A stretch of 38,323 nucleotides of DNA from an uncultured bacterium (GCA_903916675.1 CAIWXQ010000014.1:1-38323), one strand, 5' to 3'; shown: positions 6,735-16,182, counted from the stretch's first letter. Made by a program: numbers and translations. Notes: generated by a model not told the origin, from the sequence alone.

Positions 6735-8858
6735 TTACGCTTTGCGCCCCGGCGGCAGGTGTGGTTCGAAGACCGTGCGAGCAGCCTTGCGCGCCTGACG
6801 CGCCACCGTAGCCGCACGCTCGCAGAGTTCGGCCTGGCTCCGGATCGCACGCTGGCCGTGCGGCCGCCGCGTGCGCTCGTATCTGCCGTCCGGCAGCAGC
6901 CGCCAGGATTTGACGTTGTCGGACAGGCTGGCCTGCAGAATTTCCAGCAGCCGCCGCCGGCAGGCGGGATCCGCCACCGGAACCATGAGCTCGATGCGGC
7001 GGTCAAGGTTGCGCGGCATCCAGTCGGCGCTGGAAAAGAAGACTTCCTCCCGGCCGCCGTGCTGGAAGCAGAAGATGCGGCTGTGCTCGAGAAACCGGTC
7101 CACCACGCTGGTGACTGTGATGTTCTCGCTCACGCCCTTCAGCCCCGGCCGCAGGCAGCAGATGCCGCGCACGCAGAGGCGGATCTCGACCCCTTGGCGG
7201 GAGGCATCGTACAGCGCCGCAATCAGCTCCGGGTCGACCCGGGAGTTCATCTTGGCGAGGATCTGCGCGGGCTGCCCGTTTGCCGCCTGCCCGGTCTCGA
7301 ACTGGATCAGTTCCAGCAGCCGGTCGCGCAGCCCGCTCGGCGCCTGCACCAGCTTCTGGTAGCTCTGCGGCTCGGAGAAGCCGGTCACGGCGTGGAAAAA
7401 GACCGCCGCGTCGCGCCCGAGCGCCGGGTCGCAGGTCAGCAGCCCGACGTCGGCGTAGATTCTGGCCGTGGCCTCGTTGTAGTTGCCCGTGCCGAAGTGC
7501 AGGTAGTGGCGCACGCCGTCCGCCTCACGGCGGATCACCAGGCAGACCTTGGCGTGCGTCTTGAGGGCGCGCACGCCATACACCACCTGCACGCCGGCTT
7601 CCTCCAGGCCGCGCGCCCAGTCGATGTTGCGCGCCTCGTCGAACCGCGCCTTCAGCTCGATCAGCGCCGTGACATGCTTGCCGGAGCGCGCGGCCGCGGT
7701 CAGGGCGCGCACCAGCGGCCCCTTGGTACTGGTGCGGTAGAGCACGATCTTGATCGCCCGCACGTCCGGATCCGCTGCGGCCGACTCGACCAACCGCAGG
7801 ACCGGATCGAAGCTCTCGTACGGCACGACCAGCGGGATATCCTGCCGCGCAATCTGCTCAAACAGGCAACGGCCGGGGTCTGCCAGCGGATTCTGCTGCG
7901 GAGTCCAGGCGGGATAGCAGAGCGCCCCCTCCGCGGCCAGCGCGCGCAGCTCCCGCAGGCTGGTCAAGTCCACCGGCCCGGAGATGCGGAAGACGTCCTC
8001 GCCAGCCACAGCCAGGCACTCGCCCAGCGCCGCAGCCAGAGCCTCCGAAGCGAAGGCCTCGATCTCGAGCCGCACACAGGGGCCGGTCCGGCGCTCGTGC
8101 AGCAGCTGCAGCATGGCAGTCGCCAGGTCTGGCGCAAACTCCTCGTTCACCGGCATGTCCGCGTTACGCGTCACGCGGAAGACCGCTGTCTCCTCAACCG
8201 CCCGCCCCGGAAACAGGCGCGGCAGGAAGGCGCGCACCAGGTCTTCCAGCAGCACGAACTGCCGCACCTCGCCGGCCGCTCCGGGCACGCGCCAGACACG
8301 CGGCAGCCCCGGGCCCAGCCGGATCAACGCCCAGCGCGGCGCATCCTTACCCGGCCCCGGCACCAGCCGCACAGCCAGATAGTTCGACAGCGGCGTCAGC
8401 AGCGGGAAGATACCATCCCCGGGAATTGCCACGGGCGTCAACACGGGAAAGATCTGCGTCTCAAACACCGGCTCCAGCAGGCGCGTCTTCTCCGGGGAAA
8501 GCTGCTCGCCCGTGGCCAGCGACACCTGCCGCGCGGCCAGCCCCGGCAGAATCTTCTGCGCCAGGCAGGCGTTCTGATCTGCCACCTGCTGTCGCACCCG
8601 CACCCGCACCTGCCGCAGGGTCTCAACCGGCGCCAGGCCGGATGGATCGGCCCGCGTGATGCCGGCGGCACACTGCAGGTGCAGACCGCCGACACGCACC
8701 ATGAAAAACTCGTCCAGATTCGACGCCACGATGCCGAGGAAGAACAGGCGCTCCAGCAGCGGCACGGACGGATCCTCGGCCTCTGCCAGCACGCGCTGGT
8801 TGAATTCCAGCCAGCTCAGCTCCCGGTTCGTCAGCGGACAATCCTTGCCGGGGGCCAT
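6735..8858 (-). CDS. ppk1: Polyphosphate kinase 1
   Basis: The 707-residue enzyme reversibly polymerises the gamma-phosphate of ATP into inorganic polyphosphate. The N-terminal domain begins with the typical NRELSWLEFNQRVL, followed by SNLDEFFMVRV. The phospholipase-D-like catalytic half has the autophosphorylated histidine in THAKV (His435 from this start) with HFGTGNYNE after it. The second catalytic histidine is in EHSRIF (His592), followed by SSADWMPRNLDRRIE. These positions agree with the E. coli residues His435 and His592. The ATG at 8858 follows GGAGGAGG at good spacing and one base after the ppx stop, so an upstream extension to 8891 is rejected. It is the last gene of the antiporter-ROK-ppx-ppk string. 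Confidence 0.97.
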   Translation of the reverse strand: MAPGKDCPLTNRELSWLEFNQRVLAEAEDPSVPLLERLFFLGIVASNLDEFFMVRVGGLHLQCAAGITRADPSGLAPVETLRQVRVRVRQQVADQNACLAQKILPGLAARQVSLATGEQLSPEKTRLLEPVFETQIFPVLTPVAIPGDGIFPLLTPLSNYLAVRLVPGPGKDAPRWALIRLGPGLPRVWRVPGAAGEVRQFVLLEDLVRAFLPRLFPGRAVEETAVFRVTRNADMPVNEEFAPDLATAMLQLLHERRTGPCVRLEIEAFASEALAAALGECLAVAGEDVFRISGPVDLTSLRELRALAAEGALCYPAWTPQQNPLADPGRCLFEQIARQDIPLVVPYESFDPVLRLVESAAADPDVRAIKIVLYRTSTKGPLVRALTAAARSGKHVTALIELKARFDEARNIDWARGLEEAGVQVVYGVRALKTHAKVCLVIRREADGVRHYLHFGTGNYNEATARIYADVGLLTCDPALGRDAAVFFHAVTGFSEPQSYQKLVQAPSGLRDRLLELIQFETGQAANGQPAQILAKMNSRVDPELIAALYDASRQGVEIRLCVRGICCLRPGLKGVSENITVTSVVDRFLEHSRIFCFQHGGREEVFFSSADWMPRNLDRRIELMVPVADPACRRRLLEILQASLSDNVKSWRLLPDGRYERTRRPHGQRAIRSQAELCERAATVARQARKAARTVFEPHLPPGRKA

Positions 8859-8859
8859 G

Positions 8860-10416
8860 TTACGCCTCCTCCGTTCCGACGGCAGAGCCAAGCACCACGC
8901 GCAGGCCGAAAACCGTACGGAACATTTCGGCGCGCGCGTCCACCTGCCGCTGCGCCAGGGTTAGATCCTCGCCGGTACGGATTACGATCGCCAGCTCGTC
9001 GCGCCGCGTCTCGAAGCTCACCGCGTCCTTGTCGCGCGCGTGGCTGAATTCCAGCGCGTCGGCCACGCGCAGGATGGCGGCCAGCTTGGACACGCGGATG
9101 CGGTCGGCCGGCGGCAGGTCGATGAATTCCTCGTGCGTGGGACGCGGCGCCGCGCGGCGGTGGTAGCGGGCGATGCACGCCACCAGCGCGATTTCGGCGG
9201 CGTCGAGGCCGAAAATCTCGCTGTTGGCGATCAGGTAGAGGCTATGCTTGTGGTAGGAGCGGGCGTTCACGAACATCCCGACCTCGTGCAGCAGCGCGGC
9301 CACGTGCAGCAGGGTCTCGTCGCGCGGATCGAACCGCACCGTGCGGGAGAGGTAGTCCAGCAGCTTCAGGGCCACCGCCACCACGGTTTCCGCGTGCTTC
9401 CGGTCCACGCGGTACTTGCGCCCCAGCTCGGTCGCCGAATGGATCGTCTGGCGCCGGAATTCGCGCTCCCAGACCTGACCTGCAAACATCTCGGTCAGCA
9501 CGCCATCGCGCAACGAGACATCGCCGATCCGGATCTGCCGGACGCCGAGCGCGTCGGCCAGCACGGCATAGACCGCCAGCGCGGGCAGCAGGGTTTCGGC
9601 CTGGTGCTCGCTGATGCCGTGCTCGCGGGCAATCTCCGCCACCGGCCACGTCAGGCGCTCCTGGATAAACTTACGAATCTGTGAAATCTCGACGGCGGCC
9701 AGCTGTCCAGCCGCCGCGCAGCCGAACGCGTCGCGCACCAGGCGCACCTCGCCGCCCAGAACCACCATCTGCGCCCCGCTGCCGAGATGCAGCCCGCTGA
9801 GCATCTGGGCCACCGGAACGGCCAGATATTCCTCGAAGGCGGCCATGCCGTGCTGACCGCGGGCATAGTCACCCAGTTCGCGCTGCATGCGGAGCGAACC
9901 CAGCCGATTGATGATCGAGGTCCGCACGCGCCCCTCGACAAAAGCGAGCATCTCCGTGCTGCCGCCGCCGACTTCCACCACCAGCGTGTTGCCGGCGCGG
10001 AACATAGCCTCGCCCTTGAGCAGGGGGTGCACGGCCAGATAGGTCAGCCGGCTCACCTCGGATTCTGTCAGCACCTGCACCGTCAGGCCCGTGGCGATCA
10101 GCAAGCGGTCCGTAAACGCCTCCTGGTTGCGGGCTTCGCGCACGGCGCTGGTGGCCACCACGCGCACGTCCGCCGGCGCGATCCCTGTCTCTGACAGCAC
10201 CTGCTGGAACTGGCGGATGGCAGCCACGCACCGCTCGGTCGTGGCCGGGGAGATCGTCTCCGTGGCGAAGCTGTCGCGGCCCAGTTCTGTCGGCAGGTCC
10301 AGGTCGTCGATGTGCCGCAGCCGATCGTCCGCCTCACGGCGCGCAATGGCCATGCGGATGGAGCTCGATCCGATTTCGATGACGGCCGCCTCGCGGCGCT
10401 GGATTTTTTCGGCCAT
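8860..10416 (-). CDS. ppx: Ppx/GppA exopolyphosphatase with C-terminal HD-type domain
   Basis: The 518-residue protein should remove terminal phosphate from polyphosphate or convert pppGpp to ppGpp; sequence alone does not separate the two. The N-terminal ASKHA fold begins AVIEIGSSSIRM. The catalytic-region glutamate lies in LTESEVSRL (about 116-124), and the phosphate loop GGGSTE is at 150-155. The C-terminal part has the HD-like helical domain of long Ppx proteins (LLHVAALLHEVGMF, then KHSLYLI and CIARYHRR). The start ATG opens directly on the conserved core. Its stop codon is one base from the ppk start, so synthesis and breakdown of polyphosphate are translationally linked. Confidence 0.92.
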   Translation of the reverse strand: MAEKIQRREAAVIEIGSSSIRMAIARREADDRLRHIDDLDLPTELGRDSFATETISPATTERCVAAIRQFQQVLSETGIAPADVRVVATSAVREARNQEAFTDRLLIATGLTVQVLTESEVSRLTYLAVHPLLKGEAMFRAGNTLVVEVGGGSTEMLAFVEGRVRTSIINRLGSLRMQRELGDYARGQHGMAAFEEYLAVPVAQMLSGLHLGSGAQMVVLGGEVRLVRDAFGCAAAGQLAAVEISQIRKFIQERLTWPVAEIAREHGISEHQAETLLPALAVYAVLADALGVRQIRIGDVSLRDGVLTEMFAGQVWEREFRRQTIHSATELGRKYRVDRKHAETVVAVALKLLDYLSRTVRFDPRDETLLHVAALLHEVGMFVNARSYHKHSLYLIANSEIFGLDAAEIALVACIARYHRRAAPRPTHEEFIDLPPADRIRVSKLAAILRVADALEFSHARDKDAVSFETRRDELAIVIRTGEDLTLAQRQVDARAEMFRTVFGLRVVLGSAVGTEEA

Positions 10417-10424
10417 TGGGGGAG

Positions 10425-10497
10425 GATTCGGGATTCAGGATTCAGAATCTACCACCTGCAGGAAAATTCCGAATTCTGTCTTCTGAATTTCGAATTC
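10425..10497. repeat. GATTCAGAAT-family degenerate intergenic repeat
   Basis: Short units of ATTCNGGATTC and GAATTCTG type are arranged in two opposed arms: GGATTCAGGATTCAGAATC near 10427-10449 and GAATTCTGTCTTCTGAAT further on. A spacer of about 20 bp separates them. The repeat fills the whole gap between the ROK kinase and ppx genes. A second member lies at 31264-31334. Confidence 0.6.
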
Positions 10498-11499
10498 TTA
10501 TCCTTTCCGCTTCTGCATCGCCATCTGCTCCGCCCAGGCGGCGGCGCCGATCAGGGCGGCGTCGTCGCCCAATTTCGCCACCACGATTTTGAAGGTACTC
10601 TGGTAGGTGCGCATGGCGCGCTTGCGCGCCCCGATGGTCACGGCTTCGCGGTAGAGCACGGGCATGGCATCCACCAGGCCTCCGCCCAGCACGATGCGAT
10701 CCGGCGCCAGCAGGTTGACCACGGCGCCCACGCCCACGCCAATCCAGATGGCGGCATTGCGCACGATGCGCTCCACCGCAACATCCCCCGCGGCGATGGA
10801 CTTGGCCAGGACCTTGCTGCGGATGTTCTGCAGGTCTGTGCCGGCCTCGGCCAGCAGATAGGGCGCCTCGCCGCGGTACGCCGCGGCCGCAGCTGCCTGC
10901 GCAATGGCCAGACGGCTCGCCACAGCCTCCAGGCAGCCGCGCTGGCCGCACCCGCAGAGCGGACCGCGCGGCATCACGGGCAGGTGCCCGATCTCGAGCG
11001 CGCTCCACTCCGCGCCGGTCAGCAGTTCGCCGTGCCGCACGCAGCCGCCGCCCACGCCGGTGCCGGGGAACACCCCCACCAGGCAGCGGCTGTTCCGCCC
11101 CGCGCCAAACCGGTATTCGCCATATGTGCCGGCATCCACGTCGTTGAGCACCACCACCGGCGCGTGGCACTGCCGCCCGAGCATCTCACCCAGATGCACA
11201 TTGTGCCACCCCACGTTGTTCATCTCCCGCACCACGCCCGTGACCACGTTCACCGGCCCCGGGCAGGCCAGCCCCACGCCCGCCAGACGCGCCCGCGGCG
11301 TCCGGCTGCGCGCCGAGGCCCAGGCCTCGTCGAGCAGGTCCGACATGCGCCGCACGCCGTCGCGCACGCCCTTAAACCCCTTGGTCTTGCCCTCTGCCGA
11401 GGCGACTGCCCTGAATTCGTCGTTGTAGATGGCGACCCGCATCTTGGTGCCGCCCAGATCGAACCCGGCCCAATGTTTGACTGTCTGTTTGGCCGCCAT
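10498..11499 (-). CDS. ROK-family sugar kinase (glucokinase-like)
   Basis: The 333-residue cytoplasmic kinase phosphorylates a hexose with ATP; glucose or a related sugar is most likely. It shows the ATP-binding DLGGTK motif (14-19), the LACPGPV segment (78-83), the catalytic Asp120 in VLNDVDAG, and the ROK zinc site with His172 (EIGH) and three cysteines in LCGCGQRGCLE (182, 184 and 189). No N-terminal winged-helix domain is present, so it is an enzyme rather than a NagC/Mlc-type regulator. The ATG at 11499 follows GGGAGAATGCG. The frame stays open upstream, but only as a shadow of the antiporter gene. It lies 75 bp after that gene on the same strand. Confidence 0.92.
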   Translation of the reverse strand: MAAKQTVKHWAGFDLGGTKMRVAIYNDEFRAVASAEGKTKGFKGVRDGVRRMSDLLDEAWASARSRTPRARLAGVGLACPGPVNVVTGVVREMNNVGWHNVHLGEMLGRQCHAPVVVLNDVDAGTYGEYRFGAGRNSRCLVGVFPGTGVGGGCVRHGELLTGAEWSALEIGHLPVMPRGPLCGCGQRGCLEAVASRLAIAQAAAAAAYRGEAPYLLAEAGTDLQNIRSKVLAKSIAAGDVAVERIVRNAAIWIGVGVGAVVNLLAPDRIVLGGGLVDAMPVLYREAVTIGARKRAMRTYQSTFKIVVAKLGDDAALIGAAAWAEQMAMQKRKG

Positions 11500-11573
11500 C
11501 GCATTCTCCCGTACTGAGCCGACGAATGTTCCGTTTCGATTGTTCGGATACTGTGAGGAGGCCTGCCAGCCCC

Positions 11574-14114
11574 CTACCGCCGCTCGCCGCGCGCGGAAAG
11601 GATCGCCAGCGCCTCCTGGCTGGAGCGGGCCGCCAGCAGCGCCTGCCGCCCCTCCGCGTCCAGCGCGCGCGCCAGCGCGCCAATCAGACGGGTGTATGCC
11701 GTGGTCGCCTCTGCCGGCGCCAGGACCATGGCCAGGAACTGCGCCGGCTGGTCGTCCGCGGCGTCGAACCGCACGCCAGCGCGGCAAATGCCGAAGGCGC
11801 AGACCATGCGGTCCACTGCGCCCGTGCGGGCATGCGGCAGTGCAATTCCACTTTCGATGATGGTGGCGGCCTTCTGCTCGCGGGCGAAGATCGCCGCGCG
11901 CGCCTCGTCCGGCGCGGTCACCGCGCCGCTTCGCGCGCACAGCGCGATGAGCTGGTCGAGCGCCTCCTCCTTGGTGCCGGCGCGCAGATCGAGCGAGATG
12001 CTCTGCCAGGCCAGGCTCGCCAGCGCCACGGGCTGGCGGCTGTTGCGCGGCGCGCCGCCCGTCAGCACAGCCTGCATGTCCTCCGCGGTGTCGCACGCCA
12101 GAAGCGCCGCGCGCCCCTGCTCGCCGAGCGTCTGGCTGACGGCTGCCAGGAACTGGAGCTGTGGCGCGGCTGTGTGGCGCGGCGCCAAAGTCAGCACGAC
12201 GATGCGCGCGGGCTTGCCGTCCAGCGCGTCGAACGCCACGCCCTCAGGCTTCAGCCCCACGGCGCAGACCAACCGGTCCACTGCGTCCGTGCGGGCGTGC
12301 GGAACAGCCACGCCGTGCTGGAGGCCGGACGAAAACGTCTGCTCGCGCGCCAGCACGGCCTCCCGTGCCGCGCCCGGATCGCGCACCACGCCGGCAGCAT
12401 GCAGCCGGTCGACAAGCTCGGCAATGATCCCCGCCTTGTCGCCAGCCTGCAGCCGCGGCACCAAGGAGCCCGCCTGGAATATGCCCCGCAGAACGGCCGG
12501 CGTGGCGACGCGCGCGACGCTCTCCGGCTCTGTCAGCAGTTGCCGGCGCAGCGCGGCGGCATCCAGCGGCTTGCGCAGCTCGCGCAGGCTCTGCTCGACC
12601 CCGGCAGCCACCTCGAGCATGGCTGTGTTGATCAGCTCGCGATCCTGCGACGCGCAGGCGAAGACGATCCGCGTGCCGGGGTTCTGCACGCTGAACGCGC
12701 TCGTGTCGCGGGTGAACTGGTAGAGGTGTTCGCGCCGGTGGAGGAGATTGACGTAGTACCCTTCGTCCTCGAACAGCTCGATCAGCCGGCCCATCACCAG
12801 CTCGGCCGCGCTGTGCGAGGGGAACGTGAAGACCAGTCGCGCGTCTTCGCCGGCGGCAAAGCCGTTGCGCGTGCCGGAACCGCCGCGCGCAAATGCCCGC
12901 TCCGTCAGCATCGGTGCCAGCAACCCGGCCACGAAAAAGATCGCCACCACGGCTGCCAGCAGACCCGCCGGCAGCAGCCCGGCAGCCAGAGCAGACACCA
13001 CCACAGCCAGAGCCATCTCGCCGCGCGGCAGCATGATCGCCCCCACGCGCAGGCAGCCGACCGCGTTCAAGCCAGCCAGCCGGCCTGCCAGACCAGCGCC
13101 CGCCGCCTTGGCCAGCAACACCGCCAGCGCGAAGATTGCCGTGAACAACAGCACGCCCGGCTGGATCAGCAGCGAAGTATCCACCATGGCGCCGACCAGC
13201 GCGAAGCAGGGCGGGACAAACACTGCGTACACAGACTCCAGGCGATCCTGAATCTGATGGCGCGCCTCTGTTGCGGAGAAGGCCAGCCCCACCACGTAGG
13301 CCCCCATGAGCGGGGAAAGCCGCAGGTGCCAGAACACGCTGCCCGCCAGCAGCGCCAGCGCGATGCAGTACACGGCAGAGCCGTTGGCGTCCATCCCGAG
13401 CGCTGTCACACGGCCGCCGGCCTGCGCGATCGCCGACGCGACCGCGCCCACTGCCACGCCCGCGGCCAGCGTTTTCAGAAAGGCCTGCACCGCCAGCACA
13501 GGCGTGGGTTCGCCGCCAGCCAGCGCCACACCTGTGACGGTCGACAGCAGCGTCACGATCAGCAGATTGTCGATCGCCGCGCCGGAAAGCGCCACGCGCC
13601 CTTCGGCCGACTCCATCCGGTGCTGCCCGGCCAGCAGGCGCGCCATGCCGCCAACCGAGGCACCTGCCACGGCAAGCGCGGCCATCCAGGTGGAGGGCAC
13701 CTGCCACGTTGCCGCGCACTCCAGCGTGCTTGCGGCCAGCCAGACAGCCACCGCGCCGCCGGCCAGCAGAGCAGCCAGCGTCCCGCCCAGCCCCACCGCA
13801 GCAGCAGCCAACGTATGCCGCCGCAGCAGCCGCACGTCTGTTTCCAGCCCGATCAGAAAGAGAAGCACCAGCATCGCCAGCGTGACAACTCCGGCCATGC
13901 CGCCAGCCGCCCATCCGCCGGCATCTGCCGACTCTGCCCCGAAAAGCGCGGCCGAGGCGAACATACCGCCCAGCGCGTGGGGGCCGATCAGAATGCCGGC
14001 CGCCAGGCTGCCCAGCGTGGCCGGCAGGTTCCAGCGGCGAAAAAGTGCGCTGCCCAGCCGGGCTGCCAGGATCAGCAGCCCCAGTTGAAGAATTACGTGC
14101 AGCGCGGCATCCAT
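11574..14114 (-). CDS. CPA2-type cation/proton antiporter fused to two PTS EIIA domains
   Basis: The 846-residue inner-membrane protein has an N-terminal part (about 1-385) with some twelve hydrophobic helices and the Kef/CPA2 antiporter look (LGSLAAGILIGPHALGG, FLIGLETDVRLL, LPRGEMALAV). A soluble linker follows. Two EIIA domains of the fructose/PtsN (type 2) kind then occur, each with the phosphorylatable histidine in PHART: His606 and His761. Phosphotransfer to these domains would probably gate ion transport according to PTS state. Single EIIA fusions to such antiporters are known; a tandem pair is less usual. ATG at 14114 with GGGGG eight bases upstream is preferred over the in-frame GTG at 14138. 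No other PTS gene is in the window. Confidence 0.88.
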   Translation of the reverse strand: MDAALHVILQLGLLILAARLGSALFRRWNLPATLGSLAAGILIGPHALGGMFASAALFGAESADAGGWAAGGMAGVVTLAMLVLLFLIGLETDVRLLRRHTLAAAAVGLGGTLAALLAGGAVAVWLAASTLECAATWQVPSTWMAALAVAGASVGGMARLLAGQHRMESAEGRVALSGAAIDNLLIVTLLSTVTGVALAGGEPTPVLAVQAFLKTLAAGVAVGAVASAIAQAGGRVTALGMDANGSAVYCIALALLAGSVFWHLRLSPLMGAYVVGLAFSATEARHQIQDRLESVYAVFVPPCFALVGAMVDTSLLIQPGVLLFTAIFALAVLLAKAAGAGLAGRLAGLNAVGCLRVGAIMLPRGEMALAVVVSALAAGLLPAGLLAAVVAIFFVAGLLAPMLTERAFARGGSGTRNGFAAGEDARLVFTFPSHSAAELVMGRLIELFEDEGYYVNLLHRREHLYQFTRDTSAFSVQNPGTRIVFACASQDRELINTAMLEVAAGVEQSLRELRKPLDAAALRRQLLTEPESVARVATPAVLRGIFQAGSLVPRLQAGDKAGIIAELVDRLHAAGVVRDPGAAREAVLAREQTFSSGLQHGVAVPHARTDAVDRLVCAVGLKPEGVAFDALDGKPARIVVLTLAPRHTAAPQLQFLAAVSQTLGEQGRAALLACDTAEDMQAVLTGGAPRNSRQPVALASLAWQSISLDLRAGTKEEALDQLIALCARSGAVTAPDEARAAIFAREQKAATIIESGIALPHARTGAVDRMVCAFGICRAGVRFDAADDQPAQFLAMVLAPAEATTAYTRLIGALARALDAEGRQALLAARSSQEALAILSARGERR

Positions 14115-14277
14115 TGCACCAGCCCCCTTCGTTTCCACGACGGATCGGACACCGTATGTTCCGGCTGCCCGTTACTCGTGAATCGTAACGCGCCTAGCGG
14201 CCAAATCCAGCCTGAAATGTCTGCGGTGTGCGGCCACGAAGGGGAGGAAGAAGGCCGGGAAGAACCTAAAGGGGTGA

Positions 14278-14304
14278 GTTTCTGCGCGCCTGGCGCGCGG
14301 AAAC
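14278..14304. terminator. Strong hairpin between antiporter and DUF4832 genes
   Basis: GTTTCTGCGCGCC (14278-14290) and GGCGCGCGGAAAC (14292-14304) form a near-perfect stem downstream of the DUF4832 gene that ends at 14360. A pure T-tract is missing on either side, so it is a terminator-like or mRNA-stabilising structure rather than a certain intrinsic terminator. It may separate the DUF4832 and antiporter transcripts. Confidence 0.4.
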
Positions 14305-14359
14305 TTCCTTCGCGATCCTCCCCGCCCCTTCGCCCGCTTCGTGTCCGGAACCACCTCAA

Positions 14360-16135
14360 TCACTGCGGCGCCGTCACATCCATCCGCGCCATGGGGTGCC
14401 AGCCGTCGGCGGTCTTGGCGTCGAGCGCAAACCAGACGCGGGGACAGCCATCGTCGCCCACAATCGCCAGGTCCACCCAGGTCTCCCCGCGCCGGAGTGT
14501 GCGCGGGATCACGACCGGCTCCTCAAACCAGGTGTGCCCCGGCATCCACTGGCGGATGTCGGCCTTCAGCGGCACCACCACGCTCCGGCCGCGCTGCCGG
14601 AAGCGCAGCGCCAGGCGGTACGGACGGTAGATCGGCGCGCAGCCGACGTTATCGATGAAGAACGACATCTTGACCGGCGCGCCGCGCGCAGCCTCCAGCG
14701 GCAGCACCATCTGCCGCAACACGTACCGGTAACCGATCAGCCGGTCGAGTTCCTCCATCTTGGGGCGCGTGGCCGCAGGGAAGAGCACCGCCTTGGGCAT
14801 GAAGACGGAGGTGTGGTAGCGGAGACCTTCGCGCACGACCACGTCCAGGTCGTAGCCGTCGAGGTACCAGCTTGCCACCGTTCCGCAGGTTTCCATGGTC
14901 ACCGGTGCATGCTGCCAGGCTTCCTTGACGCCGCACTGCTCGATCTGGCGCGGGTAGGCATCAAACGTATGGTTGAACGTAAGCCCGCGGGGCGCGGCCG
15001 GATGATCCGGATTGCGCAGGTCGCCATAGCAATCCGCGCGCCACCCCACGTGCCGGTTCGTCCCAGCCGTGCTCTTCGCGGCACATTTGCACCCCGGCGT
15101 GCCGAGCATGGAGAGCAGTTGCGTCCTGCGGAAGCTCTTCCGGTAGATGTCCACCAGCTTTTGGGCCGTGCCGGGCGTGGAGTTGCCGCCCTCCTCGCCC
15201 CACATGCCGGCATAGGCAACGTCGATGCTCTCGAGGTCCGGGTGGCCGTCGTAGTGCTTGGCGAAGGCGCGCACAAAATCACCAAAATGCTTGAGGTAGC
15301 GCGGATCGTTGCAATCCGGTTCATTCGCCGCATAATCCCCCTTGCGGATCCAGCGCGCGCCAGTGTCCCAGTACCAGTCCGGCATGTTGACGGAACGCTC
15401 CGGCGGATGACGCTTGGCCTTGCCGGGTGTCTGGTCGAAGTCCACGCGGTCTGTGAAGGGCTCGAAGCGGGCCTGCAAAGTCTGCCCATGCTCGCGGGCC
15501 GCCCGCAGCGCGCCGTCGATGATGTCCCAGCGGTATTTCCCCTTGCGCGGCTCCAGCACGGCCCACGGCCAGCGGCAGTAGCTGAGCGTGGTGCGGGGGA
15601 CGTACTTGACGTTCTCCGCGAGCGGGCCGCTGACCTTCGGGAACTCCAGCGGACCGTGGGTGTCGGACCAGAGCCAGGTCGGATAGAGCGGATCGCCCTG
15701 GAAGCGCTGGAAGGTGGTGGTGCCGCGGTGCGGATTCGGCAGCCAGGCGAAACTCTCCTTCGGACGCACGCGCTGGTTCTTCTCGTTCGGGCCAAACGCA
15801 TCGCGCCAGCGGCGGATCGGCCGGCGCTTGGCCGGCTTGCGGCTGGCGCGCACGATGATTTCGCGCAGGATGCGCTCGACCCCGCCCGCCGGGTCGCCCC
15901 GCAGCGTTTTCTTCCACAAAGCCGGCGTCACCGCCAACTCCGTGAAGGCCGGCAGCTCCCGCAGCAGGAGCATCACGCGGCGGGTCTCGGCGGACCGCCC
16001 GAGCAGCCGGCGCCAGAAGTCCGGGCGCGTGCACCCTTCCGGAAGCGTTTTGACCAGCTCGGGCCTGGCCCGGAGAACTTCGACGATTTTCTTCAGTACC
16101 TGCGTTTCCGAGATCATGCCATTCCTGTTTTTCAT
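14360..16135 (-). CDS. DUF4832-type protein with GH-like barrel, copy a
   Basis: The 591-residue protein has an N-terminal region of about 105 residues, a TIM-barrel-like part (about 110-420) with acidic or aromatic motifs typical of glycosidases (TLSYCRWPWAVLEPRKGKY, SIDVAYAGMWGEEGG), and a C-terminal beta-sandwich resembling DUF4832 (FFIDNVGCAPIYRPYRLALR). It has no signal peptide. It is probably a carbohydrate-active or sugar-binding protein, but no activity is established. Its start follows GGAGAGAAACC. It is nearly identical to copy b immediately upstream; the differences cluster at about residues 65-90 and in the middle of the barrel. Between them lies a scrap of the M16 protease gene, so the pair arose by tandem duplication. 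Confidence 0.7.
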   Translation of the reverse strand: MKNRNGMISETQVLKKIVEVLRARPELVKTLPEGCTRPDFWRRLLGRSAETRRVMLLLRELPAFTELAVTPALWKKTLRGDPAGGVERILREIIVRASRKPAKRRPIRRWRDAFGPNEKNQRVRPKESFAWLPNPHRGTTTFQRFQGDPLYPTWLWSDTHGPLEFPKVSGPLAENVKYVPRTTLSYCRWPWAVLEPRKGKYRWDIIDGALRAAREHGQTLQARFEPFTDRVDFDQTPGKAKRHPPERSVNMPDWYWDTGARWIRKGDYAANEPDCNDPRYLKHFGDFVRAFAKHYDGHPDLESIDVAYAGMWGEEGGNSTPGTAQKLVDIYRKSFRRTQLLSMLGTPGCKCAAKSTAGTNRHVGWRADCYGDLRNPDHPAAPRGLTFNHTFDAYPRQIEQCGVKEAWQHAPVTMETCGTVASWYLDGYDLDVVVREGLRYHTSVFMPKAVLFPAATRPKMEELDRLIGYRYVLRQMVLPLEAARGAPVKMSFFIDNVGCAPIYRPYRLALRFRQRGRSVVVPLKADIRQWMPGHTWFEEPVVIPRTLRRGETWVDLAIVGDDGCPRVWFALDAKTADGWHPMARMDVTAPQ

Positions 16136-16182
16136 GGTTTCTCTCCCTGCCGCATGCTGCGGCTTCGTTTTTCCACCACCCC

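Noticed and set aside
6759-9047. Long + strand frame of 762 codons opposite ppk
   Set aside because: It is the antisense shadow of ppk and ppx in GC-rich DNA. The - strand proteins have full motifs, and the + strand product is compositionally odd (rich in R, Q, H, P).
11526-14630. Very long + strand frame of 1034 codons opposite the antiporter gene
   Set aside because: It is a shadow of the antiporter-EIIA gene with no domain resemblance. Long open antisense frames are expected at this GC content.
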